A DNA stretch of 64,000 bases from Lineus longissimus (GCF_910592395.1 NC_088326.1:6703001-6767000), one strand, 5' to 3'. Positions 21,312 to 34,579 are shown, counted from the first letter of the stretch. The notes: generated from the letters alone by a model not told the origin. A program made the numbers and translations.

Positions 21312-23390
21312 TAATATCGGCTTTATACTACTGTTTGAAGGTCAAGAGAACATGTTATACCACTAAAATTTCCAATGCAGAGCTGCCAGCTGGATGAAAT
21401 ATGACTGAGCTAATCATCCATGGTATGTAAATATTACAGGAGGCAACGGAAGATATTCCTAGTTCAGTATGTTGTATCGGTAGCTTTACAGACAAGAAGT
21501 GTCAGAGAGGATGTGACTTCTCCATTGACAACTGTAGTATGTCCAGGCTGGGTTGTACGTGCTGTAACCAAGGATACAAAATGATGTCTATAATTGAGAG
21601 GTATCCTGATAACAGAGGTCAAAATAAATAGAATTGACCAGTTTGGGACTTACACCACACTCTTTTCTTTTTAATAAGGTAGAGATTACAGGAGTCAACA
21701 AAATTAACTTTATTGAGAGAAATTGACCTGTCCTGCAGGTGATTGGAATTTACAAAGGGTCGTTTTTCATGACATTGTGCTCTACTGCATATCCCTAGTG
21801 AGTCGATCGGGAACCAATCTATTTTTACTAGCATTATACCTGTGGCGCAGACAGGTTCAAATGGGCTATGTCTTGAATAGACTGAATTGCGATGAAAATC
21901 TAATGCAATGTCTCGGGCAAGGCACTTAGTCGACAGGCAAGCTAGAATTTCAGCACCGTGTGTCAGGTTCCCCACGCCTCTTCAGATACATCAAGTATTG
22001 AAAGCCGTGGTGAGCATATAAAAAGACCATGGTCACCTTAATTTGAAAATCCCTTCATAATCAAGGGCTACCTCTGACTAAAACAGCACCCATAAACAAT
22101 AGACCACCAATTTGACCCTAGCTCCTAACTGCGGGAAAACCCAAGTCCAGCAACCAAAAATACCAAAAATACATTTTTGTTTACATTTGAACTGCACACA
22201 TGCGTTTGTTTACAATTTCATTTCCCGCGAAATCTCGAAAATCAGGTGACCTGCAATCGTGGATTGAAAATAACATCAACCTGGGTTCAGCAGGTCAGCA
22301 GGTATACCGGCTGTTCCAATCATCCCCCTATAGCCAGCTATTCAAAATGTAATGTTATTCACCCCACCCCACAGGGAGTGCAGGTAATTGATTAAGCACC
22401 AGCATAACTTAACAGCAATGGCTTGGCTTCTGTGAGTGGTAAGGAGAATTGACAGTGTCCGATTAAAAATCCCTCATTACTGCTCCGCTGAAGTAAATTT
22501 TTGAATAAAACCAAGACGTTGCATCAGGGTAAGGTGTCACCACCATTCATGCACAATTTCAAGGCGATCCAACGCCTCTAAGTGTGACTTTATTTGTCCC
22601 CCTTCTAATATTATTATATAGATTCAGACCAGCGATGACGTCATTTCTGGCGATTCCCTACGTTGTCCAATGAGCGCTTTTTGAAGTGTGCCATTTGGCG
22701 TGCATTAGCCATGTTATAGCATGCAATGTATTTTATCAGCGCTGCCAATTGCCGAACAGAATGCCATAGCTCCGTCAATTTTGAATCAATTTTGATAGGA
22801 GTAACATTATTGTGTTGCTTGGAATGTCTACTTTTTACTCATGTAAGAATCGTAGTACTAAAAACTAAAATGCAAACAGAATCATGCCGATTCACTGCAC
22901 ATACTGTGGGAATTCTCCACTTCAAAATAATTCGCGAACAGAGCGTGCACTTCTAATATCGTTTTTACAGAATTGTGGCCAAATTTTCAAGAACTAATTT
23001 CTGAAAGAAGTCCCTAAAGACCTTATGACTACCCACAGAAAAGGAAGTAGTGATAATATTGCCTACTTGACTTCTTTTTAGCAGAAAATTGCTTAATTAC
23101 CATGTTGCAAAGTCAATCTTCCATCTTTAGACTGGTCACAGTTGGTATGCTGAAATATAGCCTGCTTCCTTGCCAATTCCATGCACAGAATACAACTGCG
23201 CAACTATACTTCATAGCCCGGGCTTTTGAATCGTCAAAAATTCAGTTAAATGTGCCTGTAGCGCCAACTGGCGGTGAAAACTAAACTAATTCCATTACAA
23301 GGAAAAATGAAAAATTATCAAAAAATATTCGGCCAGATGTGAAAACAATATTTCCTCTGTGGACCGAGGTATAAAGGAATGAAGTTTAAA
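21312..23390. other. ADA intron, no gene recognised
   Basis: About 2 kb without a supported gene. Short frames present look like chance. A segment near 23040-23280 (gcgcaact, gccaactggcgg) shares words with 63480-63640, hinting at an old dispersed repeat together with the element at 23390. Confidence 0.45.
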
Positions 23391-23600
23391 CTTCCTGATT
23401 ACCTCATTCGCTTAATGAGGTCGGATCGCGCTGATTTTTGGTTTCTGAGTTCATCTTGGGTTACGCCTAATTTAGCAGCGTCAACGAAGTGCCTAGGCCT
23501 TGTGGTTACAAAATGCCCAAAAGTGACACGGAAGGAAGGACAGACACCATTCCCTTAGTAATATTACCAGCTTCGCTGACTTTGTCAGCTGAGCTATTAA
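23390..23600. repeat. Dispersed repeat R1 (copies also near 63160-63350 and 63780-63920)
   Basis: Shared words include gctgatttttggtttct, a ggtctta/ggccttatggttacaaaatgcc stretch, ggacggacagacacc-like text and gctgacttcgtcagc. The three copies are diverged and no complete ends were defined. Confidence 0.5.
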
Positions 23601-24079
23601 TATGCCATTTCCACAGGAAATGGAAATTTTATGTCGTTCATTCTCTAACCAGGTCAGACTTTTGCATCGAATCCAACAACTCAGGAAGGTGGGTAGATGG
23701 TGACTTACCATCTAGTGAAGTGAACTGTCTCAAGAGCAGAACCCAGCGGATGAGACCAAGGGAACCCAGAAAAAGATAGCTTGGGGATGACCCGGGCTAA
23801 TGATCAAAAGACCCTTTGAGAAAACAAAGGAAAGCATAACTGGGGAACCCACCTCTCCTCAAGCAGGGGAAAAAACCTCATATGGTAACCGCTCAGCACA
23901 TTTCGTCAAGACGCACAATGTGGACTTACAAGAATTGCTGCGATTTATAATAGGGGGCACCCAAAATGGGACCCACGGAATAACCCTAAAGAGACCTAGG
24001 CAGCTTAACCCTATGACATCCAGACGGGGCGAGTGCGCGGGCAAGATTGCCCTGACAAATATCTATGTCCCCCCTTTTT

Positions 24080-25300
24080 GAAACTCAGGGGGGGGGGGAA
24101 GATACCCAGAGAGCAAAGATTTGAAGAGTGGGCTAGGCAGGGAAGCAACTAGACTAAGTGCTGAGCTGCGACAATTGGACAGAGAGACAGCATACCGCCT
24201 GTTAACGCGGAACAATCGTGCATAAAATAATGAGAGAAAGTGGAGTGGGAGCTCCACGCATCTGCATCTAGAACCTAATATAGCGCCACTCCCTTATACT
24301 CTGCCCAAGAAGTAGAGATAGCACGAATCTCATGGTCTGCTATGACACCCAGGCGGTGAAGTTCTGGAGAGACAAGTGTCAGAGAATAGGCCAGCCGGAT
24401 GGTGGCCACTAACAACCTGGTGACCATAACAGCAGCTATCTCCCTAGTAAACCCCTCCCGATAAGCCACAAAGAGGCGCTTCCTGCCGAGGCAAATGGCA
24501 GGCTCCATGGTCTTATCAAAATAGAACTTCAATGATAGGACAGGGCAGAGAGTTCTGTTCAGGAGATCCCTTGAGACCGTAGCGGTCAAGGAGGGATGAA
24601 AACTGAGTGCCTGAAGGTGTGTGGCGCCTGGTTTTTTGCAAGAAAACCTGGGACAAATTCCAGGACTGCGCCACTCTCATTAAAAGTCAATTATCAAAGG
24701 CTAAGGCATAGAGCTCGGACCCTCTCTGTGCCACCAAAAGGTGGTCTTAAAGGACAGATGTTTAAGATCTGCATGGTGCATAGGCCCAAATGGGAACTTA
24801 ATGAGCGCCCTTAGCACCACCGAGAGATCCAATTTAGGGGTACACTGAATGGAGTGGAGACGCTCCAGAGACATATTGCAAAGCAACGACATAGTGTGAA
24901 CCGAAAACTTTCGGACCGAGAATAAGAAATTCAAGAATTGGAGGAAGTTGGGAAGAGAGGGAGCGACCAGAGAAACTCCGTGCTCCCTACACCAGTCTCG
25001 AAAGCCATCCCACTTACTGTCGTATGAAGCAAGTGTAGACTGTCTCTGAGGCTGAGCGACTTTACGGATAACGTTCTCCTAAAAAGCCTCTCTCTCTCGA
25101 AGGAAACACTGGATTGTCTCCAGGCGTGAAGCCTGTAGAAAGAAGGGACTTGATGATAGACCCTACCAATCGGGTGATACAACAGACGGTCCCAACCTGG
25201 CTGACAGTGGGGATGGTCCGTCAGGGACTCCAGTAAGACCGGGAACCAAGCCTGGTTTGGCCAGCACGGGGCTATCAGACAAACTCTGACCTGAGAACCT
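24080..25300 (-). pseudogene. DIRS-type element: tyrosine recombinase region
   Basis: Read on the minus strand, successive frames give a recombinase N-terminal helical region (SKWDGFRDWCREHG-like, in a frame overlapping 25000), a central region (LSVVLRALIKFPFGPMHHADL), and a C-terminal HEIRAISTSWAEYKGVALY followed by SSHSTFSHYFMHD, which resembles the catalytic Arg/Tyr end of DIRS tyrosine recombinases. The frames are broken several times. DIRS elements integrate by recombination rather than with a DDE integrase, consistent with the absence of integrase here. Confidence 0.75.
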
Positions 25301-25870
25301 TGCCACTTTGTTCAGTCCAGGGAGCAGCAGAGTGGTTGGCGGGAATGCATTAGCATTGAGGCCGCCCCATCAGGTGACAGGCTGTCAGCTCCCAAGGCTT
25401 CCTAGTCCGGAAGAGGCGAATACTACAGGGGGGAATCTCTTGTTTAGCCGGTTCACAAACAAATCCACGACCGGGGCATCCCACATCCCTGCCAGACGGG
25501 AGACCACCTCGCAGTGAAGGGTCCATTCCGTCTGGACAGATGGTCTGCCCTGGAAAGGGCATCAGCAAGGATGTTTCTCTTGCCTGGGATGTGACAGGGG
25601 AGGAGCTGAATGTCCAAGCGGCAACAAAGCTGCAGGAGCTCCCAAGTGAGGCAACACAAAGTGTCGGACCTCATCCCTCCTTGTCTCCGAATATAAGCGA
25701 CCACTGTTGAATTGTCGGAAAAGAGAGAAACCCTGTGGCCTCTCAGCTGAGACATGAAGGCCTTCATGGCCAGCATGACAGCCTGCCTCTCAAGAATGTT
25801 GATCGAGAGGCGCGAATACTCTCCTGACCATGTGCCCTTGGTGGTCAGGTCCCTTTCGTTCAGATGGGCG
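25301..25870 (-). pseudogene. DIRS-type element: RNase H region
   Basis: The minus-strand frame at 25453-25776 has SLFSDNSTVVAYIRRQGG (RNase H Asp and the conserved VAYIRRQGG stretch), then LLPCHIPGKRNILADALSR, the standard end of retroelement RNase H. Upstream, LERQAVMLAMKAF supplies the conserved Glu region. The RNase H to tyrosine recombinase order is that of DIRS elements. RT itself is not recognisable beyond 25870. Confidence 0.8.
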
Positions 25871-27583
25871 CCCCAGCCATAGAGGGTCTATCAATAGCCT
25901 GGGAAGAGACTTGAAAATTTTGTGAAAAGTCGAGAGAAAACCGCTAACAAAAGAAAAACGGGGAGGAATGATGAAAAAAGAATGATCTCACCCGCGTCCC
26001 GGAATATTCTCCTTCCCTTAGGTGCCCTATAACTCGATATAACAACGCGCAGAGGAAAAAGTACTGAATAATGGGGGCTTTCACGAGGCAGAGGCTGTAT
26101 TGGGGCGCCGCCTAGGTGTAGCTATGTGAACTAGCTCATCACTTTTCTATCACAAAAAGATTAATTTTTCCTCGGGTGTGTCCGATAAGAGTACACATGC
26201 AAAAGTCGGACCTGGGCAGATTATGAACGACATAAAATTATCCTCAAAAATAAGAAATAAATTGCAATAAACATATAAAACGTGCACACATGAATTTTGG
26301 CGAAAAAGACCTGGTTTGTCAATCACATTCTAATTTACAATTCGGCATTCTCAATGGGAAAGGTTCTAATTCATGAAGTGAATGTACTCTGAACAATGTG
26401 GACATATTTTCATCATTCCCACATAACTGTTCTACAGTCAACGTCCAACGACAATCCCACGCAACAAATAGTAATATTAATTCATATCAATTACCTTAAA
26501 GACCTTTGATTTGATTTCAAAAGCAGTTATTGAGTAAACGGACATCACCCCAAGTATCCACGAAATAAACGGACAAATGACCACAAAAACAAATTTTTTC
26601 CCAAACACTAGCGATTTATACCAAATAAATCTGACAGGAGACAAAACTGCATACAAATTTAGATAGGCTATGAAAAGTAATAAGAACTGTAGCAATAGAC
26701 TTTAAGGAAAAAATCGATGAAGAAAAAAATTTTGAGGCAAAAATAAGGATCACAATCGTGAACCAACAATGTTCACTGCCAATCCATGCATCAGTTGCCT
26801 GCTCAAGATTACAAATATAATAGACAGTGATGCAGTTTGTTTCTTAGCAGTGCGTTCAAAGGAAGTTTTCATTTTGTGCTGCATGAACTATATGATGCGA
26901 TTATTACACTTAAGAGCCAAATCATCATTATTACTATAAATGTACATGTATGCTACTTCAAGTTTACACAGCAGACCGATCTAGACCGTCCCGTGTAAAC
27001 GACCCTTTAGTGTACGAGTTAAAAGTAAAAATGGTGAGTACAGTTCAGCAGGTCAGTGGTGCGGTATGAGGAATATCATTTCATGTACTGCTCCATTGGT
27101 CAGCTGCAGCAAAAAGGTTAAAGTTTGCAGTCACCATCAACCACCAGTCTGACAGTAAAAACACAGTCCACCAAGGCTGACGAAATGAGCTCACATTTAT
27201 GTCTGCGTGTGGGGTAAACAACGGCGAGGAAATTCAGCCATTCACAATGCAGCTCCTGCGCAGACAAGAGGCCCCGGCTCTGCAATGAATTTGCCAGGTA
27301 ATGCCAGTGCATGGATGGCTCTTTGGAGGATGACCAGACTACCCCAGAGCTATTTTAGGGATGGCGACTTTCTTGTGCATGCTCTACATTATTTTTGAAT
27401 CGATCAATCACAGTGCATATGGTGCTTGTGATGTCAGGCATGGAATGTGATATGGTTGTTTACTTTGAGCCTGACAAAAGAAATGCATGACAAATGAAAT
27501 GCCTCCATTTGAAGGTAATGTCGATCTCTCTTGTAGAGGAATGGGCTGAAAGATCTAGTGATAACACTGTTGATATCACTTAC
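25871..27583. other. ADA intron, no gene recognised
   Basis: AT-rich intron. Short frames at 26477 and 27118 on the minus strand have no domain features and no flanking splice signals I trust. Confidence 0.5.
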
Positions 27584-27711
27584 TTGAAATACCCGGACAT
27601 GGTCTACATGCGTAGCTTCATCACAGAGCTGCTCACTGCCAGCAATATCGATGCCGACCACACCATCATTTTTGAACTTTTGGCACAATTCAAGAACCTC
27701 CGTAGACCATC
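27584..27711 (-). CDS. ADA: Adenosine deaminase exon (IDIAG motif)
   Basis: A 128-bp exon with acceptor tttcctcag and a consensus gtaagt donor. It begins with two bases of a split Gly codon, then WSTEVLELCQKFKNDGVVG followed by IDIAGSE and ends DHVRVFQ. It matches human WSPKVVELCKKYQQ..VVAIDLAGDE..HVQAYQ. The end is phase 0 and joins EAAKLG of the exon at 20460. Confidence 0.95.
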
Positions 27712-28846
27712 CTGAGGAAAAAACAAAGTTCTTGTACATGTTAAGGACTTAAATGATAAAGGAGGCAAGCCCTTAATATTTCTAAACCCAGAAAGGGGCA
27801 AGGCATTTCAGGTAATAGCAACCAATTCAGAAAAACAATAATAACAACAGAATAAACCAAGGTTGACCCAATAAAGTATACATTTTCCGAAAGCTCATAA
27901 TGTTATCTAAATATTCCTGATTTGAAATCAAGAAAGAAACAAGAGTTTAACCACTAATGAAATGGCCAGGGGCCCTTGTGCTCACGGTCAAACCAAAGTC
28001 GGTATGACATGTGATGTATCGTTGCTTGGAGTAAGTACCATAAGAATATCATCAAAAACAAGTCACTAATAAACGAGATATTGCACTTTTTACCTATTTT
28101 AGTTTTGGCCTCCTGGTGGCCAAGTTGAGTACCAGATCAGATCGAAATTCGGTGTCTGAGGTTACATGACGTAGGGAGTTATGCGTACCAAATTTCAAGT
28201 TCTAGCTTTAGTGGTTAAGAAACGTGCCATAGTTACAATCAAATGACCAATTTACCCCATTTGACTTGACCTCTGCGACCTTGAAAGGCAGGTCAGATCA
28301 AAAACTCATATGATATGTGATGTATCCTTGCTAGGTGAACATACCATAAAAACGAATCACTAATAAGCGAGATATCACACTTTCTAGGTTTTCACTTTTG
28401 GCCCCCTGGTGGCCAAGTCGAGAATCAGACCGGACTGAAATTCAGGGTCACAGGTCAGCTGACCTAGGGGTTCCTTTGTACAAAGTCTCAAGTTCATAGC
28501 CTTGGGGGTTAACAAACGTTCCACAGTTACGCTCAAATGGCCAATTTAGACCATTAGACCTCTGTGTACGTCAAATCAAAAACCCGTACCATATGTGATG
28601 TGTCCTTGCTAAGAGTATCTAAAATAAAATTTTTACCAAAAACTAATCAGTAATTAGTGAGATATGGCACTATTCAAAGTTTTGGCCCCCTGGTGGCCAA
28701 GTTAAGAATCAGACCGGACCGAAAATCAGTGTCACAGGTCATCTGACCTAGGGGGTAATGTGTACCAAGTTTAAAGTCCATAGCTTTAGTGGTTAAGAAA
28801 CGTGCCATATTTACACACAAACGGCCAATTCACACCATTTGACATC

Positions 28847-29114
28847 TGTGGTATTGAGTTGGTATCGTATAGTGGTTTTTGAGTTTTACTTGTGAACAAA
28901 TGAACTGTACACAAGGAGTTCCATTTGATAACTAACCTTTATTCATGATTGTGAGATACAAGACAGTGTAGGGCGAAAGTAGACTAAACAAACAGGTCAA
29001 CACATGTTGCAGCTGACCCAGGGGTCAGCAAGCTGATTCCACGGTGAGGGGAAATGTAACCGATGCTTTGGATAGCAACTGTCCAGGTTATTCAGGGTAA
29101 CATAATATTTGACA
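28847..29114 (-). repeat. BEL/Pao 3' LTR
   Basis: 268 bp, differing from the other LTR at four positions that I can count (about 98.5% identity). The purine-rich tract lies just upstream in the sense direction (29115-29127). Confidence 0.93.
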
Positions 29115-29267
29115 TCCTCCCCAAAGCGACAAGAAACCAATCTAATACTATCAATACAGTTTCAAACATCAAAAGTCTAAATCTAAAATAGTTGTGAGTA
29201 ACTAGAGTCAAGCATGCTACAAACAGGTTCACAGATTTTAAAAACAGATTGAGTCGTGACCTTACTT

Positions 29268-31099
29268 TCAACTCTGAGTGGTTTGCGCCTGGTCCCTAAT
29301 TTTGAGACCAGCAATAGCCGCTGCATTGCGAGTGGGCCTACTGGCCTGCGGTCTGCTTGCAGAGTCATTAATGTCCTTGTTTAATTCAATGTTCATCGCA
29401 AGTGGGTAGAGATGAGCTACAGCCCTGTTTGAAGTTCCAGAGTTTGTTTTGACTTTGGCAGCACGTGAGAGCCCATCCATTCCCATCAAGATTTCAGTTA
29501 CAATCCCCAGTTTCCAGTCACGCCGCGGCTGATCTTTGTGTAGAATGATTACAACATCTCCAGTTTTGATGAAGTCAGTGTTTGTACTTTGCTTTTTAAT
29601 TTCATAGACGTGGCGCTCTCGTAGTGAGGTGAGGTATTCATTCTCAAAACGTGTCTGAAAATTCTGAATTAGTTGCGCGCTGCGATATGCCACTTTTTCT
29701 AAGTGTTCTTTACCAGCGTAGTCCTTGTCAAATTGAGATTCATCGATCTCTTCCCTTGGTAAGAGTTCTATCAGGTGGCCATAAACTAAGTGGTTTGGTG
29801 AGAGAATGTCTAATTCCTCAAGTTCGGATGAAACGTAAGTCAGTGGCCTATTGTTTACTATTGCCTGAATTTCTTTAATCTGCATTTTCAGTTCCGCCCC
29901 ACACACACTAAGGCTTTTCCTAAAACCTTTTTGATTGGGTTTTTGCATGTGCCAACACACCTTTCATGAACTCCAGCCATCCAGCTGGCCTGAACTGGGA
30001 TGTATCGGAATTTGATCCGTTTGTCCGCGAAGTGACGTTGAGTGTCCTGTTTTGACACGAGGTCATACAGACGTTTTAGTTCAGTTTCACTGCTTGTGAA
30101 TGTTTTCGCATTGTCACAGTATATTATCGAAGAAACTGAGTAATTGGCACAAAATCGACGAAATGCCCGCAAAAATGATATTGTTGTCATGTCCTCCACT
30201 ATTTCTAGGGCAATGTGGCGAGTAGAGCAACATGTAAACAGACATATGTATACTTTCCTAGTTTTGCCATTTGCCTTTATCAACAAATATCCTGTGAAAT
30301 CAATTGCAGTGGCGCTGTAGGGATGCTTTTCTTCCAGCCTGAATTTTGGTAAGGGCCGAGCCTGTGGCGTTTGATATGATCGACCTGTGACTTTTAGGCA
30401 GATCACACACGAGCGAAGAACTTTGCGTACTAAGCTACACATTGATGTTATCCAAAATTCTGTCCTAATTTGTGCCATCGTTGCTCCGGCACCATAATGT
30501 TTTACAGTTCTATGTGCATCAAGAATGATCAGTTCAGTGAGATGAGAGTTCCTTGGAAGAAGAATTGGTAGTTTATGTTCATGATCATATATAGGGTGAT
30601 TTCGCACCCTTCCCGCGCAGCGTAAGAGTCCGTCGTCCGACAAGACAAGTCCTAGTTGGTGCACTAAAGGTGGGAGGTGCTTGAGGTTCGTTTTACCTTT
30701 TTGGGCCATCTCCAGCTTCCTTATAATGTCCGGATAGGCAGAGTGTTGGGCTGATTTAACCCATTGTTTTTCAGCGGCATTCAGTTTGTCGGCAGTCAGG
30801 GTATGTGGCCGACGGTGAAAGGCAGAATTCACGCATGCTGTAACACACAGAAGTTTCCTGTAATCATTGTACTGTTCAATATCTATCAAATTGTCAATGC
30901 CTTGACGGCCACTTGGCTGAAAGTCGTTTTCGATTTCAATCGCTGTCGCGAGTGTTACAGTGTTAATGGAAGAATAATCGATCGTGGGTTGGCTTAAGGG
31001 CCAATCATTGAGGTCCATTCGTAGCCAATCTGGCCCGGATTGCCAGGTAGATTTCTCAAGTTCACTGAATGGAGCTCCTCGGGACAGTATGTCGGCCAT
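29268..31099 (-). pseudogene. BEL/Pao integrase and C-terminal DUF5641-like region
   Basis: Two overlapping minus-strand frames, 29888-31099 (403 codons) and 29268-29960 (230 codons). The first has the zinc-binding HHCC region (HRTVKHYGAGATMAQIR, then SCVICLK), then the DDE core starting AIDFTGYLLIKANGK with IIYCDNAKTF. The second holds the DDE Glu neighbourhood and a C-terminal TGDVVIILHKDQPRRDWKLG typical of the DUF5641 tail of BEL/Pao integrases. A frameshift near 29900-29960 separates them. Confidence 0.88.
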
Positions 31100-31107
31100 A
31101 TTGTTTG

Positions 31108-31527
31108 CTAAGCGTACATGATACCACCGTTCGATTTAGCGTGTGACCTGATGAGTTCAACACAATTTTTCACAAACGGAGTCAGTTTTTTTTCTGAGCT
31201 TAGCCAGTGTAGGCCCACCTCGGAATCAGTCAAATAAAACGGTCTGATGTCCGGGTAGGTTTTGCCATAGGTTTCCATGACCCAACGTGCGTACTTGACA
31301 CCAATAGCCATGGCCTGTAACTCAGTTTTGGGGGTGGTAAGGCCAGAGCTGGAAACAATCTTGTTCTTCGAACCTATCAGACGCACGGTAGAACCCTGTT
31401 GGAAATACGCGACACAAGCTGACGCAGTTTTGGGACTTGCGTCACAAAACACAATCAAATTTAGTGGTTTGTTCTGATCCATGGAGAGTCCGTGAGGAAA
31501 CGACAGCTTTTGAGCTAAGCGATTCAC
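31108..31527 (-). pseudogene. BEL/Pao RNase H region
   Basis: A minus-strand frame with NLIVFCDASPKTASACVAYF (first RNase H Asp), TPKTELQAMAIGVKYAR (Glu) and FYLTDSEVGLHWL (second Asp). The last conserved Asp region (NMADILSRG) appears across a frameshift at the start of the next frame near 31080-31130. Confidence 0.85.
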
Positions 31528-31602
31528 GGATGTTTTTCCAAGTTTTGTTTTCGTCTTTGGTCAGTGGCTCATCCCACGATTTGCCCTTCTCCCAGAGTTC
31601 AT

Positions 31603-32577
31603 TTACGAATTTCCTAGCGGGACGATTAGCGGCGCCACTAGACCAAGGGGGTCAAAGACAGATGATGTCTCCGACAGAACACAACGTTTGGTGGGAGGTT
31701 TGGAGTCATCAAACTCCTTATCCATATGTTTGAGAGTGTCAGTCTCCGTGTCCCATTTTAATCCAAGTGTTGGGACCGCTGTAGCCGACTTGGTTGCCAT
31801 ATTTTCGGCCTTGGCGTGGTTGGTGAGTTCGGACGAGTTACTGGCCCATTGCCTAAGGAGGAAGGACCCTTCCTTCATGATTTTTCTGGAGTGTTCGTAG
31901 TAGGCCAGGGCCTCAGTCTGGGTGTCAACCGAAGATAGCAGATTGTTCACATAGAGTTTTTGAATCATATCCTTTGCTACCGGATCATGGTGTTTTGACA
32001 GATGTTCATCCAGTACGATGGCGAGAGAAAAGGGGCTGGACACATTTCCGAAGATCACCATGTTACAGTGATATGGGACCACCGGTTTGGTGGGATCATT
32101 ATCCTTGTACCAAAGGAAGCGGACCTATTTGCATTCCGATTCCAGTAATTTTACCGAGAGAAAAGCGCGTGCGATATATGCAACTAGCCCTATTTTTCCC
32201 GTCCTAAACAGTGCCAATAATTTTGGGAGGTCATTCATCATGTTGGGGCCTTCGTAAAGGCATGAATTTAGAGAGGGTTCGCCACAGCTGGCGTCAAACA
32301 CAATCCTGAGGGGAGTCGTTTCACTCTCCTTTAGAATGAAGAAATGTGGTAAATAATAACAATCCTTTTCCAGCAGTGCGGTATCGGGGTTCTTGACTTT
32401 CTCGATCCACCCTATATCAATGTTTTCCTGCATGACATTCATGTACGCCGGAGTGAGCTTCAGCCTATCCAACCTGGTCGTCACCTGATTGAAGCGGCTC
32501 CTACACGTTGCGAGGTTATTGGGAAGTTCGGGGTGATTCTCTTTCCACGGTAAGGGGACCTGGTATTCACCATTCAC
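31603..32577 (-). pseudogene. BEL/Pao reverse transcriptase with altered catalytic residues
   Basis: Minus-strand frames 32125-32577 and 31603-32082 cover the RT. The first shows YYLPHFFILKESETTPLRIV and FDASCGEPSLN, then GLVAYIARAFLSV where the family has an Asp in place of the first Tyr. The second shows QKLYVNNLLSSV where the family has YVDD/YVDN. Two of the three metal-binding aspartates are therefore replaced. The frames are separated by a stop and frameshift near 32100. Confidence 0.85.
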
Positions 32578-33735
32578 AAATTGAATGCGATCGACGTAGG
32601 CCTGTTTAAGGTGTTCTCATCATAATCGTACTCCTGCTTTGCATTACTGAAGCCGAGCGGTGTGATGTCCACTATGTCACGTAGACGTTCACGGGGAAAT
32701 ACATTTCCAATCATATCCGAATCATCAAAGTGTCCCAAATTTGAGACGATGGCGGTAGTGCTCACATTTGTATGGCAGTGTTGTGCTGGCTTCAATGGAC
32801 CAGCCGATATTTGAAAATTGAACGACTGGCCCCCCTCCCTCTTGACCATCCTGTTGTCAAGGAAGAGGTAGGCGCTATCACACCCGATCAAACAATCAAC
32901 TTTAAAAACGTCATCCTTGAAATCATCCGCTAGATTCTCCTGCGCAATGTAATCAAAGTCCAGACATTTTTTCTAGTCTGGACGAACGATGGGCTTCACA
33001 ATTTCATCACTTATGACACCATCCATGAAGATAGTACCATCCGAGGTTATTATTCCGACGTTTGCGACATTATACACCTTCCGGGTTGTATGACCGCCGA
33101 ATCTGTTCACGAACATTGTTTTCCGAGAGTGTGGCTTAAGGCCTAATCCATTTGCTAAGGACTTTATGATGTAGGACTGCATGCTGCCCCTATCCACTAG
33201 GACAGATGCTCTCCGGTTATTTCCATGATTGTCCTCCATCTGGACCTGTCCCGTTTCAAGAAGTACAGGGTTGCAATAATCCGACTTGGATTCCACAGGT
33301 TGACACATCAATGTGGTGTCCCGATCAGTGATAGCCGTCATTCCCGTCGGCGGCTGTAGCATGTACCGGTTGGGCTGGCCCAGCCGGCGAATTCGAACTG
33401 AGTGTTTGGAAACTCTCATGCAGGGCAGTGTGATGACGATTGTTCTTCCATATTTTGCATGCGTACCAATCCTTCTGTCCTTGTTGGCATGAGTTTCTGT
33501 CGTGTCTTTTGAGATGAACAAAACATAAGCGTTGCGCCTTTGCCCGATCCATACGTTGCTTTGGATCAAGGGCGGAGCGAATGGTAATGTGTTCACCATT
33601 GCAGAGCGAACACCGTTTGACCCTTTGGGGTCTCACACTGGCAACAAACGATTCTGTGGTAGAATGGGTCGGCGGCGTCGTGTCCCGGGGTGAAGAGTGA
33701 GATTGTGACTCATGTCTTTCACCAATATTTTCCAA
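32574..33735 (-). pseudogene. BEL/Pao zinc-knuckle and protease region
   Basis: Overlapping broken frames. One has a partial knuckle (RCSLCNGEHI) and further Cys/His pairs. Another has ASVLVDRGSMQSYIIKSLA, the protease active site, where D-R-G replaces the expected D-S/T-G. The 32574-32891 frame is the linker to RT (IGNVFPRERLRDIVD). Not functional. Confidence 0.82.
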
Positions 33736-34579
33736 ATGTTCCTGAAATGATTTTGATGAAAAGTCTCAGACAGAAGTGTTCTCCTTGTCCGCACGTCCCC
33801 ATTTTTTCCATAAGCTGTTTAGGGATTTTTCTTTCTAGCGCTAGGATGATAAACGAAGCACTGTTTTCAATATCGACTCCCAGGTGTTCAAGGCAACGTA
33901 GATCGGCGTTAATCCCGTTGAAGAATTTTGTGAGAGCTGCATGAGTGTAAGCTGGTGATGGAGTGTCCGTAATGCTGTTGACATGCGCTCTGATAATTTT
34001 ACGTTTCTGACCGAATCTATCTTTCAGAATAGCTATCAAGTTTGGGAGGTTCGTCCCCGAAGCATGAATTCCTCGTACCGCTTCCTGAGCGGTTCCCCTT
34101 AGCTGTCCCATTACATAATTAAATTTGGTGATGTCTGAGTATGTGCCGTCGAGTACGTCAGCTTCAATGCAGTCCCAGAAGCTGGTGAATGAGGTGTAAT
34201 TCCCATCGAATAAAGGAAGCTTTAACTTTGGGAGTTGCGCAGTTTTCAGTGGTGGTGGATCTCGACGGGTGATTGTATCAGGATCCGGCTTGGTGCAGTC
34301 CGGTAGAAACTTCTGGATTCGTATGAGTTGTGTCCGGTTTTTTCTTTGACGTTTGGAACTTTCCTCAATGTGCTCAGCGATGTCAGCATCTTCTTTTAGA
34401 TCACTCAACTTCGTTTCAATCTCATTGTCAATGTTTTCAAGCGTGTGGTATGTCTCCTTGAGTTCTTCATAAAGTCCTTCGAGAATGATGTCATCTGCGC
34501 CTTCTGTATCTGCGACAGAGTTGTCGAAGGTGCGCTGTCTTGCCTCTCTTTTAGCGATCAGTTGTCGTACATCATCCAT
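33719..34579 (-). pseudogene. BEL/Pao gag (DUF1759-like), truncated
   Basis: 286 codons from an ATG 38 bp inside the 5' LTR. There is an N-terminal acidic coiled-coil (YEELKETYHTLENIDNEI), then LPKLKLPLFDGNYTSFTSFW and the FNYVMGQLRGTAQEAV helix region characteristic of BEL/Pao gag (DUF1759). The frame is lost near 33740, before the zinc knuckle. Confidence 0.88.

Noticed and set aside
22600-22960. Promoter-like tgacgtcat and short frame near 22640-22950
   Set aside because: A single CRE-like word in an intron without a coherent coding region downstream is not enough to call a gene.
28847-29114. Possibility that the BEL/Pao LTR starts at attgagttgg rather than tgtgg
   Set aside because: The match between the two LTRs extends to tgtggNattgag, giving standard TG..CA ends and 5-bp flanks; the shorter version leaves no target duplication.
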